NCBI RefSeq assembly: GCF_029937855.1
Contig: NZ_JAPYPC010000033.1
Span: forward strand, 1 to 41,935
Reading direction: 5' to 3'
DNA from: Christiangramia sp.
GTDB lineage: Bacteria; Bacteroidota; Bacteroidia; Flavobacteriales; Flavobacteriaceae
Length of the DNA: 41,935 nucleotides
The notes beneath the pieces are model-generated. The model was not told where the DNA came from. It did no database searches and saw only the letters and a list, made by a program, of their open reading frames with translations. Both the position numbers and the translations under genes were made by a program. Shown piece by piece: positions 5,091 through 12,966 of the stretch. Each line of letters begins with the position of its first letter. The first letter of the stretch is position 1.

Positions 5091-7828
5091 TGGATTACAC
5101 CGAATTTCTAAAGAATAAAGTGATCATTTCCGAAAAGTACGGATTTGAACCTGCAGCTCCTATTGGTAATTTGTTACCGCATGCCGAGTCTATCACCCAA
5201 TGGGCGTTAAAAGGAGGTAGAAGGGCTATATTTGCCAGTTTCGGACTTACCAAAACAGCCATGCAGTTAGAACTGGCTTACCAGGTAATTGAAAAGACCG
5301 GAAAACCTTTCCTTATCTGTATGCCACTTAATGTGATGCGGGAATTCAAAAAGGACAATAAAGAGTTCTTCCAGGATAAATATGAAACACTGTATATTAC
5401 CGATACAGACGATATGCCGGTGCAAATCGCAGAATCCAATGCGGTAGATCGTTTATCTAAAGGGAATCCTGAAGCATACGAAAAAGCTATTGAAAAGTAT
5501 CACACCGAACTTGACAAACAGGAACCCCGGAATTTTGATTATAAGCCTAAAGTCTATTTGACCAATTACGAAAGGGTTCGGAAAGGTGATATAGATCCGC
5601 TGAAGTTTGGAGGTGTTTCCATGGATGAGGCTTCCATATTACGAAACCTAAAGACCGAAACCACCAATTATGTACTAACCCACTTTAAAAAGGTACCGTA
5701 CCGCTTTGTGGCGACTGCAACCCCCTCACCTAACGAATGGATTGAGATATTGAACTATGCGGAATACCTTGGAATAGCAGACCGCGGACATATACTAACC
5801 AGGTTCTTTAAAAGAAACCCCACAAAGGCTGGTGACCTTACACTATTGGAAAATAAGAAAAAGGAATTCTGGCAATGGGTATCTACCTGGGCGGTTTTTA
5901 TTACCAAACCTTCAGATTTAGGATTTTCAGATGAAGGCTATGACCTTCCGGAACTTAAAATAGTGGAACACCGCATAGAGAATATTTCAGATGAGGTTAT
6001 AGTCAATAAACGTGGTGAGATCGTACTGGTAAAAGAGCAGAAAGGCGATCTTCAGGAATCTGCCAAAGAAAAACGCGAAACCATAGACCTACGGGTGCAA
6101 AAAGCGGTAGAATTAATCAAATCTGAAGAAAACCGGTATTCTACATGGATATTATGGCACCACCTGGAACCGGAACGTGTGGCCATAGAAAAATCTTTTG
6201 AAAATGATGAGTTTATCGATATAAGATCGGTATTTGGAAGTCAGAGCAATAAGGAAAAAGAAAGGCTGCTTTCCGATTTTTCAGATGGTTGTTACCAGAT
6301 CCTATCCACAAAACCATGTATAGCCGGTTCAGGAAGTAACTTTCAGCACGTATGTCATAAAATGGCCTATGTAGGAATAGATGATAAGTTCAATGACTTT
6401 ATACAGTCGGTACACCGTGTTTTCCGCTTCAGGCAGAAACATCAGTGTGAGCTTCACATCTTCTATACCAGCAATGAAGATAAGCGTTTCCAGAACCTGA
6501 TGCGTAAATGGGAACAGCATAAGGAACTGCAGCGCGAAATGATCAAGCTGGTTAAAAAATACGGACTAAACGATGATTTAATAAGGGACCAAATGGAAAG
6601 ACAATTATTTAAAAACGGTGATAAGACGTATATAGGGGAAGCTACCCTGTACAATAACGATAATGTGATCGCTATGGATGATATAGCGAAAGATTCGGTA
6701 GATCTTATTGTGACCTCTATCCCGTTCGGTGATCATTATGAGTATAGCAGCAACTATAATGATTTTGGCCATAATAACGGCAATGCTGAATTCTTTAAGC
6801 AAATGGAGTATCTAACTCCAAAGTTGTTAAGATCGTTAAAACCGGGACACGTGGCAGCTATACATGTAAAAGACAGGATCCGTTACTCTTACCAGAACGG
6901 TACCAGCTTTACTACCATAGAAGATTTTAGCGGGGAAACCGTACAGCATTTTGTAAAGCATGGCTTTTACCTTATGGGAAAGATAACCGTTACCACCGAT
7001 GTTGTTGCCGAAAATAACCAAACCTATCGCTTAGGACATTCACAGCAATGCCGCGATGCTAATAAAATGGGTGTTGGATTGCCTGAATATGTGTTGTTGT
7101 TCAGAAAAGCCCCTACGCATAGCAATAACAGCTATAGTGATGAACCGGTAAAGAAAGCCCGCAACCATGCCGATATGTGGTGCAATGACTGTAAAGATGT
7201 GGTATTTGTGGAAGAAGGAGCCTGCGCCACCTGTAACGGGGTGAATTTAGAACCACATGAGATCTATCCTGTTGATCTTTGGCAGTTAGATGCTCATGCG
7301 TATTGGAGAAGTTCCGGAAACAGGATTATCCCTGCTGAGGTCGCCAAAAAAAGAATGAAAGAAGTAGTACGGCAATGGAACAAATACCAGAAAGACGGTC
7401 TATATGATTTTGAAACCCATAAAGATCTAAGCAGTGAACTGGATAAGGCCGGGAAACTAAGCCGAAAGTTTATGACGATCCCGCCCCGCTCCAATAATGA
7501 ATTTGTTTGGGATGATATTTCCCGTACCAAAACACTCAATGCCAAGCAGGTTTCCAGCAAAAAAGAGAAACATATCTGTCCGTTACAATTAGATATTATC
7601 GACAGGCTTATAAACAGGTTCACCAATACCGGTGATATGGTACTGGATCCTTTTGGCGGTTTGATGAGTGTTCCCTACCAGGCATTAAGAATGGGAAGAA
7701 AAGCCATAGGGATAGAGCTGAACAGCGAATATTACAAAGACGGCTTGTTCTATGTAACATTGATTAATGAGAAAATAAACGCTCCTACATTGTTTGATAT
7801 GTTTGAGCCTGAACAAAAAGTAAGTTAA
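5090..7828 (+). CDS. SNF2-type helicase / DNA methyltransferase fusion
   Basis: 912 aa. Residues ~20-520 form a superfamily-2 helicase: degenerate Walker A FGLTKT (51-56, a T where G is usual), motif II DEAS (from 179), motif III TATPSP, and a C-terminal lobe with CIAGSGSNFQHV and the motif VI-like QSVHRVFR. Residues ~530-900 form a beta-class amino-methyltransferase: motif IV TSIPFGDHYEY (from 542), a CxxC/CxxC zinc insert (C698/C701, C712/C715), then the SAM-binding DPFGG (from 853). Motif IV before motif I is the permuted N4-C/N6-A order. It probably translocates on DNA and methylates it, protecting phage DNA from restriction; specificity is not visible. SIPF instead of the usual xPPY is noted. 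Confidence 0.85.
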   Translation: MDYTEFLKNKVIISEKYGFEPAAPIGNLLPHAESITQWALKGGRRAIFASFGLTKTAMQLELAYQVIEKTGKPFLICMPLNVMREFKKDNKEFFQDKYETLYITDTDDMPVQIAESNAVDRLSKGNPEAYEKAIEKYHTELDKQEPRNFDYKPKVYLTNYERVRKGDIDPLKFGGVSMDEASILRNLKTETTNYVLTHFKKVPYRFVATATPSPNEWIEILNYAEYLGIADRGHILTRFFKRNPTKAGDLTLLENKKKEFWQWVSTWAVFITKPSDLGFSDEGYDLPELKIVEHRIENISDEVIVNKRGEIVLVKEQKGDLQESAKEKRETIDLRVQKAVELIKSEENRYSTWILWHHLEPERVAIEKSFENDEFIDIRSVFGSQSNKEKERLLSDFSDGCYQILSTKPCIAGSGSNFQHVCHKMAYVGIDDKFNDFIQSVHRVFRFRQKHQCELHIFYTSNEDKRFQNLMRKWEQHKELQREMIKLVKKYGLNDDLIRDQMERQLFKNGDKTYIGEATLYNNDNVIAMDDIAKDSVDLIVTSIPFGDHYEYSSNYNDFGHNNGNAEFFKQMEYLTPKLLRSLKPGHVAAIHVKDRIRYSYQNGTSFTTIEDFSGETVQHFVKHGFYLMGKITVTTDVVAENNQTYRLGHSQQCRDANKMGVGLPEYVLLFRKAPTHSNNSYSDEPVKKARNHADMWCNDCKDVVFVEEGACATCNGVNLEPHEIYPVDLWQLDAHAYWRSSGNRIIPAEVAKKRMKEVVRQWNKYQKDGLYDFETHKDLSSELDKAGKLSRKFMTIPPRSNNEFVWDDISRTKTLNAKQVSSKKEKHICPLQLDIIDRLINRFTNTGDMVLDPFGGLMSVPYQALRMGRKAIGIELNSEYYKDGLFYVTLINEKINAPTLFDMFEPEQKVS

Positions 7829-7835
7829 TAACTTA
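7821..7835. promoter_or_regulatory. Start-associated palindrome copy 2
   Basis: TAAGTTAATAACTTA, beginning inside the last codons of the methyltransferase gene and ending 5 nt before the ATG at 7841. Centre is AAT rather than ATT. Confidence 0.7.
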
Positions 7836-7840
7836 AAATT

Positions 7841-8014
7841 ATGATAACAATACAAGCTAAGCTAATAAAGGAATACGCATCATCCTATTATTTGGATTGT
7901 GAAGGGGATAAAGTATGGTTTCCCAGATCACAGGTTGAATTTAATAAGGAAAAGGAAGAATTAACCGCTCCTGAGTGGTTGTTGAGACAGAAATTCCCTA
8001 ACGAAAACTTTTAA
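7841..8014 (+). CDS. 57-aa conserved-looking phage miniprotein
   Basis: A 57-codon frame from the ATG at 7841, placed right after a start-associated palindrome and ending 2 nt before the next gene. The product has a beta-strand/WFP core (YYLDCEGDKVWFPRSQVEF) followed by a helical basic tail ending in RQKFPNENF. The pattern 'xxVWxPKSQ' resembles small phage proteins often found beside nucleases or helicases, but no function is known. Confidence 0.65.
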   Translation: MITIQAKLIKEYASSYYLDCEGDKVWFPRSQVEFNKEKEELTAPEWLLRQKFPNENF

Positions 8015-8016
8015 TC

Positions 8017-8274
8017 ATGGAAATAGGACACGATTTCAATTTTGTAAACGGAGCCTTTGATACTAAACAAGGTGAATTGGTTGCCGTTCAAAAGAACAAG
8101 TATAAAGAAGTTCATTTATGCTTTAAAGCTAATATGAATATCCCTTTTGCTAAAATAAAACTTCATTCTGCAGATAGGTTTGAAAGTGCAGATAAAGTAA
8201 TGAATGATGCTTATCAATTAGCTACTGAAATAGCAAGAAGATTTAACGAATTCCCAAAAGAGAAAAAACTATGA
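8017..8274 (+). CDS. Hypothetical phage protein
   Basis: 85 aa, beta-rich N-terminal half and a helical C-terminal half (ADKVMNDAYQLATEIARRFNEF). No family recognised. It overlaps the next gene by 4 nt (ATGA), so the two are probably translationally coupled. Confidence 0.6.
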   Translation: MEIGHDFNFVNGAFDTKQGELVAVQKNKYKEVHLCFKANMNIPFAKIKLHSADRFESADKVMNDAYQLATEIARRFNEFPKEKKL

Positions 8275-8462
8275 TAGTTAGAAAACTAATAGAGAAGCTT
8301 CAAGAATATCCAAGCCACATGGAAGTATTCCTGGCAGAACGTAAAAGTGATTTTGCTTATGGATTGTTGAACTCAGTACATAGCCGTGAAATACCTTTTA
8401 TGGAAGATCCAGACGGACCGGAATTAAACAGAGATACAGTAATCATTTTAGATGAAGAATGA
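8271..8462 (+). CDS. Small phage protein
   Basis: 63 aa. The pattern KLIEKLQEYPSHMEVFLAE...RDTVIILDEE resembles a short phage family with a 'L.k.P.dmeV' N-terminus and a terminal hydrophobic strand plus acidic tail. Function unknown. It overlaps the next start by 4 nt (ATGA). Confidence 0.6.
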   Translation: MIVRKLIEKLQEYPSHMEVFLAERKSDFAYGLLNSVHSREIPFMEDPDGPELNRDTVIILDEE

Positions 8463-8659
8463 GCCTATCAGATCAAGAACAAACCGATATCAAAGCCATG
8501 CTTTTATTTCTAATAGAAAAGAAAGCTGAGGTTTCAGGAGGTCACTGCGGCTTTCATTTAAACGAACTCAATCCGTTCTTACAGGAACTGGAAGAAGAAG
8601 GGAAAATCAAATCCCGAGATACCATACATGCTAAACGATATTTTTTAAAAAATGGATAA
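8459..8659 (+). CDS. Small helical protein, possibly winged-helix
   Basis: 66 aa, wholly helical apart from a terminal hairpin (AKRYFLKNG), as in a minimal winged-helix fold. It overlaps both neighbours (4 nt upstream, 8 nt downstream). No family or DNA-recognition residues can be assigned with confidence. Confidence 0.55.
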   Translation: MSLSDQEQTDIKAMLLFLIEKKAEVSGGHCGFHLNELNPFLQELEEEGKIKSRDTIHAKRYFLKNG

Positions 8660-9128
8660 ATCAGCAATAATTTCAGAATGTAGAAAATACAGGTATTTAC
8701 TCAGAAGAATATGGGACGATAAAAAGCCTATGGTATGTTTTATCATGTTAAATCCATCTACAGCTGATAGTTTCGAAGATGATCCAACCATTAGGAGATG
8801 TATTGGATTTGCGAAATCTTGGGAATATGGAGGTATTTATGTGGTTAATTTGTTTGCTTACCGAGCTACAAACCCTAAAGATCTATTGAATGCTCCGGAC
8901 CCAATCGGTCAAAATAATTGGAGATACATACAGCAATACACTTCTGTATCTGAAAAAATTATTTGCGCCTGGGGAAATCACTCTATTGTAAAGAAAATTT
9001 CCAAGAAGTTCCCTAATTACAACCCACCTGTATCAAAAACTCTTTTTTGTTTAGGAAAGAATTCCAAAGGTGATCCTAAACATCCACTTTATTTAAAGAA
9101 AAATCTAAAACCAATTTTATTTAATTAA
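8652..9128 (+). CDS. DUF1643 family protein
   Basis: 158 aa. The sequence matches the DUF1643 pattern throughout: RYLLRRIWDDKKPMVCFIMLNPSTAD, DDPTIRRCIGFAKSWEYGG, VVNLFAYRATNPKDL, and later CAWGNHS and LGKNSKGDPKHPLYL. The family is widespread in bacteria and phages and has a conserved polar core, but its biochemical activity is not established. The start lies 8 nt inside the previous gene. It sits last in the early small-gene cluster, just before the replication module. Confidence 0.85.
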   Translation: MDKSAIISECRKYRYLLRRIWDDKKPMVCFIMLNPSTADSFEDDPTIRRCIGFAKSWEYGGIYVVNLFAYRATNPKDLLNAPDPIGQNNWRYIQQYTSVSEKIICAWGNHSIVKKISKKFPNYNPPVSKTLFCLGKNSKGDPKHPLYLKKNLKPILFN

Positions 9129-9141
9129 ATATTCATTCATT

Positions 9142-10200
9142 ATGCTAAACCTATTTGGTACCACAATCGAAAACCTATTCATTCACAGGGTAGGAAACGC
9201 CTCCAGGGGAGAAGGTAAATTCCTGGCAAAAGAAGAAACTATTTTAGACGATGAGGTGCAGCCGCTCATCAAAGAATATTTCCTAAAGCCTTTCAGGCAA
9301 AAAGAAGCCAGTTTCTTAAGATTTCACCATGAAGTCGACCTGGAATATAATTACCTATACAATTTATCACGAAAATTTTTAGGACGCCCGGAAGATGTTT
9401 TTAATCAGTTTTCAGAATTAATTGCAACTCATCTTTATTCGCAATCCTCACATCCACATATCAAAGCCGGTGAGGTGTATATCTGTTATCTCAAGGATCT
9501 TGTTATAGATAACGAGCGTGTGGACGGCATTGGCATCTTCAAATCTGAGATCAAACAGGATTTCCTTCAGTTCGTAAAAGAAGATCGTAAGCTAGCTCCA
9601 AAATTAGAACAGGGTGTTAACCTTGGGAAACTGGATAAGGGAGCGATCATCTTTAACACCGCCGCCAGTGAAGGTTATAAGATCCTGTCTATAGACAATA
9701 ACCGCTATGATACTAAATACTGGCTGGATAACTTCCTGGGTGTGGTGGAATTCGAAGATGAGACTTACTTCACTAAGAAGTACCTGAAATTTACACAGGC
9801 ATTCGCTAAGGATGTTGTAGAACCTGCAGAAGATAAGAAAGAATCTATCCTGTTTGCCAACCGGGCCATAAACTACTTCGGAAAGAATGATGAGTTCCAG
9901 GAAAACAATTTCTTAGATGAGGTTATAAGGAATCCAGATCTTAAACCGGAATTCCAGAACTATAAGCAAACCAACGGACCAAAATACGGTGTAGAAGATC
10001 TATCTACTTTCGGTATAAACAATACTGCAGTAAAAGACAGCCAGAAGAAATTTAAGAGCCTTATAGAGCTTGATACGAATATCACTATCAAAATGGACTT
10101 TATCAACCCTGAAAGTGCCGACAGGTTTATAGAAAAAGGCTGGGATGAAGATAAACAGATGTACTACTACCTGTGTTATTTTAATTCGGAAAAGAAGTAA
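9142..10200 (+). CDS. NdpA/YejK-like nucleoid-associated protein
   Basis: 352 aa, the usual length of Bacteroidota NA37-family (PF04245) proteins. Diagnostic stretches: IHRVGNASRGEGKFLAKEE, the motif SQSSHPHIKAGEVYICYL, GIGIFKSEIK, GVNLGKLDKGAIIFN, and YWLDNFLGVVEFED. Cellular homologues associate with the nucleoid. A phage copy next to the clamp-like protein and helicase loader may organise replicating phage DNA or displace host nucleoid proteins; that is inference. It is followed by a structured 100-nt gap. Confidence 0.85.
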   Translation: MLNLFGTTIENLFIHRVGNASRGEGKFLAKEETILDDEVQPLIKEYFLKPFRQKEASFLRFHHEVDLEYNYLYNLSRKFLGRPEDVFNQFSELIATHLYSQSSHPHIKAGEVYICYLKDLVIDNERVDGIGIFKSEIKQDFLQFVKEDRKLAPKLEQGVNLGKLDKGAIIFNTAASEGYKILSIDNNRYDTKYWLDNFLGVVEFEDETYFTKKYLKFTQAFAKDVVEPAEDKKESILFANRAINYFGKNDEFQENNFLDEVIRNPDLKPEFQNYKQTNGPKYGVEDLSTFGINNTAVKDSQKKFKSLIELDTNITIKMDFINPESADRFIEKGWDEDKQMYYYLCYFNSEKK

Positions 10201-10202
10201 AA

Positions 10203-10269
10203 AAGCAGCTGTTATTTGGGTACGGATTACGCATCTTACCCCGGTGAATTAGTACCCAAATATCTGCTT
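10203..10269 (+). ncRNA. Intergenic stem-loop after the NdpA-like gene
   Basis: An 11-bp perfect stem (TATTTGGGTAC 10213-10223 with GTACCCAAATA 10252-10262) is extended after a small internal loop by AAGCAG (10203-10208) with CTGCTT (10264-10269). The 28-nt loop holds TTACGCATC and TACCCCGGTG. There is no T-tract, so it is not a classical terminator; it may be an RNA-processing site, a small RNA or an attenuator ahead of the clamp-like gene. Confidence 0.5.
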
Positions 10270-10275
10270 CCAAAA

Positions 10276-10290
10276 TAAGTTATAAACTTA
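10276..10290. promoter_or_regulatory. Start-associated palindrome copy 3
   Basis: TAAGTTATAAACTTA, 13 nt before the clamp-like ATG and 6 nt after the stem-loop. Centre ATA. Confidence 0.7.
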
Positions 10291-10303
10291 AAAACTAAAC
10301 CAC

Positions 10304-10864
10304 ATGAGTAAAGAAAAGTTTAATTTCAAAACAAATCTGCACATGATTGCCGGAACAAATGATTTAAGACCAATCATGCATTATATATATTTTAAAGATG
10401 GTTATGCATGGGTAACAGATGCACATGTTCTTATAAAGCAGCATTTAGATCATCATAAGGTATTGAATCCCGAAAACTTAAACGGGAAAGCCATTCATAG
10501 GAGAGTATTTCAAATGGTAAAACAAAAATTTGAGGTCGTCACTGCTACAGAGGAAGGTTTAAGATGTGCTGATTCTTTTGGGAATAAAGTATTATTTAAT
10601 TATGCCAATACTGAATCTGGAGATGCTGATTTTAATTTTGTCCATAATATGGAAACTATATTTCCTAAAACAGAACCTGCTGAGGTTTCCCAAATTGGTA
10701 TGAATTTGAATATACTTAATCGACTTAGAAAGGGAATGGTATTATCTGATATCGGCTGCAAATTTCAATTTTATGGTAAGAATAGAGCTATTCTAATAAC
10801 CTCAATGGGAATAGACAAGCAAACTGGAATTATAATGCCTGTAATGATATCTGGTGATGAGTAA
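10304..10864 (+). CDS. Sliding-clamp-like (DnaN-fold) protein, putative
   Basis: 186 aa. Residues 24-45 (IMHYIYFKDGYAWVTDAHVL) resemble the 'R..L..v.f...g..l.aTDg.rL' repeat of DNA polymerase III beta-clamp domains, and the C-terminus (GIIMPVMISGDE, 175-186) resembles the clamp's terminal MPMRL strand. At 186 aa it could hold one to two clamp domains rather than the usual three (~366 aa), so it would need to oligomerise to encircle DNA or act as a decoy. It sits immediately before the replication initiator, fitting a replication role. The 3' end overlaps the next gene by 8 nt. Confidence 0.55.
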   Translation: MSKEKFNFKTNLHMIAGTNDLRPIMHYIYFKDGYAWVTDAHVLIKQHLDHHKVLNPENLNGKAIHRRVFQMVKQKFEVVTATEEGLRCADSFGNKVLFNYANTESGDADFNFVHNMETIFPKTEPAEVSQIGMNLNILNRLRKGMVLSDIGCKFQFYGKNRAILITSMGIDKQTGIIMPVMISGDE

Positions 10865-11660
10865 AGACCCCGCAGCATTAGTTTATATGGATAAATGGAT
10901 AGCAGCTACCAATGGAATGAAGTCTGCTTTCCGTGCCTGGTATTTCGATTTGATACTGTATCAATTCGATAATGGGCCGATTCCAAATGATATTGATACC
11001 ATGGCAGGAATTTGCCGAGTATTACCATCTGAATATGATTTGTTTAACCAAATGGTTAAACAAGTGGTAAAGCAAAAGTTTAACCAAAAGGAAGACGGTA
11101 GTTGGTATAATGAGTTTGCAGAACAGGTTATCAGCAAGCGAAAGTCCTTTAAAGAAAAACGCACAAAAAGCAGTAATATCGGAGTAGTTGTCAAAATGGC
11201 GAAAAAGCTTCCAGCCTGCACAGATAAAGTGATTGAGCTTTTAAAATCCAAACTTTATAATCTATCTATTGAAGAAATTGAAAAATTTAAAAATAACCAT
11301 GTGTTAAACCAAACGGTTAACCAAATGGTTAACCTATATATAGATGAAGATGTAAATGTAAATAAAGATATATATAGTGAAGAAGGGGGTGTGGGGGAAG
11401 AAACAATTTCAGATAAAGCTTACAATGTTTTAAAAAAACAATCTCCTGCCTGGATCGAATCTTTTGAAATGCGGGTGAAAAAGCAAATTCAGGATTACGA
11501 GGTATTTAAAACAAATTTCGAATATGCCGTGGCGAAAGAAGATATAACGCACGATAATTTAAAATTGCTCAAGATGAGGTTGGAAAAGCTATATACCAAC
11601 TGGGATAAGACCAAAAAAATAAACGGAAAACCTAAAAAACAATTATCTAATCAGCGATGA
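10857..11660 (+). CDS. DUF1376-type replication protein
   Basis: 267 aa from the ATG at 10857; a GTG one codon earlier is an alternative. Residues 1-100 match the DUF1376 pattern (WIAATNGMKSAFRAWYFDLILYQFDNGPIP...DGSWYNEFAEQVISKRKSF), found in phage primosomal/replication proteins just upstream of helicase loaders, as here. The middle is low-complexity and encodes the repeated peptide NQMVK / NQTVNQMVN; in DNA these are iteron-like repeats. The C-terminal ~85 residues are helical (KQSPAWIESFEMRVKKQI) and likely form the partner-binding domain. It probably recognises the origin inside its own gene and hands it to the DnaC-like protein (4-nt ATGA overlap). Confidence 0.7.
   Translation: MSKDPAALVYMDKWIAATNGMKSAFRAWYFDLILYQFDNGPIPNDIDTMAGICRVLPSEYDLFNQMVKQVVKQKFNQKEDGSWYNEFAEQVISKRKSFKEKRTKSSNIGVVVKMAKKLPACTDKVIELLKSKLYNLSIEEIEKFKNNHVLNQTVNQMVNLYIDEDVNVNKDIYSEEGGVGEETISDKAYNVLKKQSPAWIESFEMRVKKQIQDYEVFKTNFEYAVAKEDITHDNLKLLKMRLEKLYTNWDKTKKINGKPKKQLSNQR
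11042..11340. repeat. Iteron-like repeats and AT-rich tract: candidate replication origin
   Basis: GTTTAACCA-AA-TGGTTAAAC (11042-11061) is a perfect inverted repeat; GTTTAACCAAA recurs at 11078. At 11304 a tandem of three 12-bp units follows (TTAAACCAAACG, GTTAACCAAATG, GTTAACCTATAT), within which GGTTAACCA-AA-TGGTTAACC (11315-11334) is again an inverted repeat. Immediately downstream (11335-11385) is an AT-rich stretch. Repeats plus AT-rich tract inside an initiator gene is the lambda-O/ori layout. Confidence 0.6.
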
Positions 11661-12460
11661 GAGAACGAAAAACAGTACAGGCGGGTGAAATCACTCAAAA
11701 GGAATACGGCTGGTTGCTAAAGCAGCCTTACATGACCACAGATCAGGAAAAAGTGATGAAAAACTTTGAAAAAGAGAATCCTGCTGAGGTAATAGATGAA
11801 AAACCGGTATTGATAACTAAACCGCTGGTTTGGAGGTATTTTAAACTGGCTTACAAGATCGAAACAGGAGAGGAATTTAAAGAAACAGATGATTCCCTTG
11901 CGAATATTGGAGTAATTATTAATTACTTTGTAAAAAATCCTGATTTCTTCAAAAGTTCTAATTTAGTCAATCAGGTAGGCAGGAGCAGGCTAAAGCCTTC
12001 TTTCAGCAAAGGTCTTTTGGTTATTGGCACGTATGGCAATGGTAAGACAACGATTATGAGAGCTTTGAGCCGGTTATTTAATCACTTTGAGCTTCCAATG
12101 CGGTATAAGAGCGTAAATGCGCATGATGTGGTGACTGAGTATGAAACCCTTGAAACACCAGGTGATAAATTCCTGTTCTATGAGCGGTATAAGTGCAAAG
12201 GGCTGTATATCGATGATGTTAAGAAAGAAGCCACCGCTTCCAATTACGGCAAGAAAGAGATATTACGGGCCATACTGGAAAAGCGATATGATAATGGGCT
12301 AAAAACCTATATCACCTGTAATTTCAGGGAAGGGGATGCGAGTGAGGACGTACCAGATGCAATGTCTGAGTTTGGTGAGCGGTATGGTGAGCATATCTAT
12401 GACAGGTTATTCAAGATGTTTAATATAATTCAGTTCAAAGGCGGTTCATTCCGTAATTAA
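11657..12460 (+). CDS. DnaC-like AAA+ helicase loader
   Basis: 267 aa. Walker A GTYGNGKT at 124-131, Walker B LYIDD at 183-187, a sensor-1 asparagine in TYITCNF (N222), and the arginine-finger region RYGEHIYDRLFKMF (R250). The ~110-residue N-terminal region, helical and variable, would contact the replicative helicase. By family precedent it loads the host (or phage) DnaB-type helicase onto ssDNA opened by the initiator. It overlaps the initiator gene by 4 nt. No phage DnaB or primase is seen in the window, so host helicase is the likely client. Confidence 0.85.
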   Translation: MRERKTVQAGEITQKEYGWLLKQPYMTTDQEKVMKNFEKENPAEVIDEKPVLITKPLVWRYFKLAYKIETGEEFKETDDSLANIGVIINYFVKNPDFFKSSNLVNQVGRSRLKPSFSKGLLVIGTYGNGKTTIMRALSRLFNHFELPMRYKSVNAHDVVTEYETLETPGDKFLFYERYKCKGLYIDDVKKEATASNYGKKEILRAILEKRYDNGLKTYITCNFREGDASEDVPDAMSEFGERYGEHIYDRLFKMFNIIQFKGGSFRN

Positions 12461-12464
12461 CAAT

Positions 12465-12479
12465 TAAGTTATTAACTTA
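12465..12479. promoter_or_regulatory. Start-associated palindrome copy 4
   Basis: TAAGTTATTAACTTA lying between the helicase-loader stop and the ATG at 12490 (10-nt gap). Identical to copies 1 and 7. Confidence 0.7.
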
Positions 12480-12489
12480 AAAATCCAAT

Positions 12490-12768
12490 ATGCCACTAAT
12501 CATATTAAATATTACAAATTGCATTGTGATAGGCGATGCCAGAAGATTGAAGGCCGGTAAGCAGCCAGTACGAAACATCAGGGGACTGAGCAGAGAGTTG
12601 GAATGTATCAATGAAAAAAAATATGATGCCGATAGGATATGCCACTTTCTATACCGAACCAGAAGCAACAAGCCTGGAATGATTGAGATAGATGAGACCC
12701 TGCTGAAAGACCTGCAGTCAATACTCATGGTCAAGGAAGAAGAGCTTGTGAGATACCAAGGATATTAA
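12490..12768 (+). CDS. Hypothetical phage protein
   Basis: 92 aa. It starts with a hydrophobic strand (MPLIILNITNCIVIGD) not long or clean enough for a signal peptide, followed by a basic helical region (ARRLKAGKQPVRNIRGLSRELE) and an acidic C-terminal helix. No family recognised. It is the last gene before the packaging region and has its own start-associated palindrome. Confidence 0.6.
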   Translation: MPLIILNITNCIVIGDARRLKAGKQPVRNIRGLSRELECINEKKYDADRICHFLYRTRSNKPGMIEIDETLLKDLQSILMVKEEELVRYQGY

Positions 12769-12847
12769 GGTACTGTAAGACCTAAAACACTGTAATGCAA
12801 TACGTTGCGCACCCCGTTTTTTTTACGCTTAACACTGATTTAAAAAC

Positions 12848-12966
12848 TGCAACACAAACTGCAACACAGTGCAACAGAATTTTGCAACAATTGATTAAAA
12901 AATGTTGATTCACAGCCGATTATTGAGACACGAATGAGTTTTTATTCCCCAAAAGATTTTGCAACA
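12848..12966. repeat. TGCAACA direct-repeat array before terS: candidate pac/cos or operator
   Basis: TGCAACA occurs at 12848, 12860, 12870 and 12883 (start-to-start 12, 10 and 13 bp, about one helical turn each) and again at 12960 inside the small-terminase gene; TGTTGCAAC, holding an inverted copy, lies at 13107-13115. Helical-turn-spaced repeats beside a small-terminase gene are expected of a packaging recognition site. An operator is the alternative. Confidence 0.6.

Noticed and set aside
12877-12884. GAATTTTG as a -7 promoter box before terS
   Set aside because: First base does not match TAnnTTTG and no suitable -33 element was seen at the correct spacing.
12848-12966. Possible CRISPR-like repeat array
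   Set aside because: Repeat unit is 7 bp and spacers 3-6 bp, far too short; fits protein-binding iterons.
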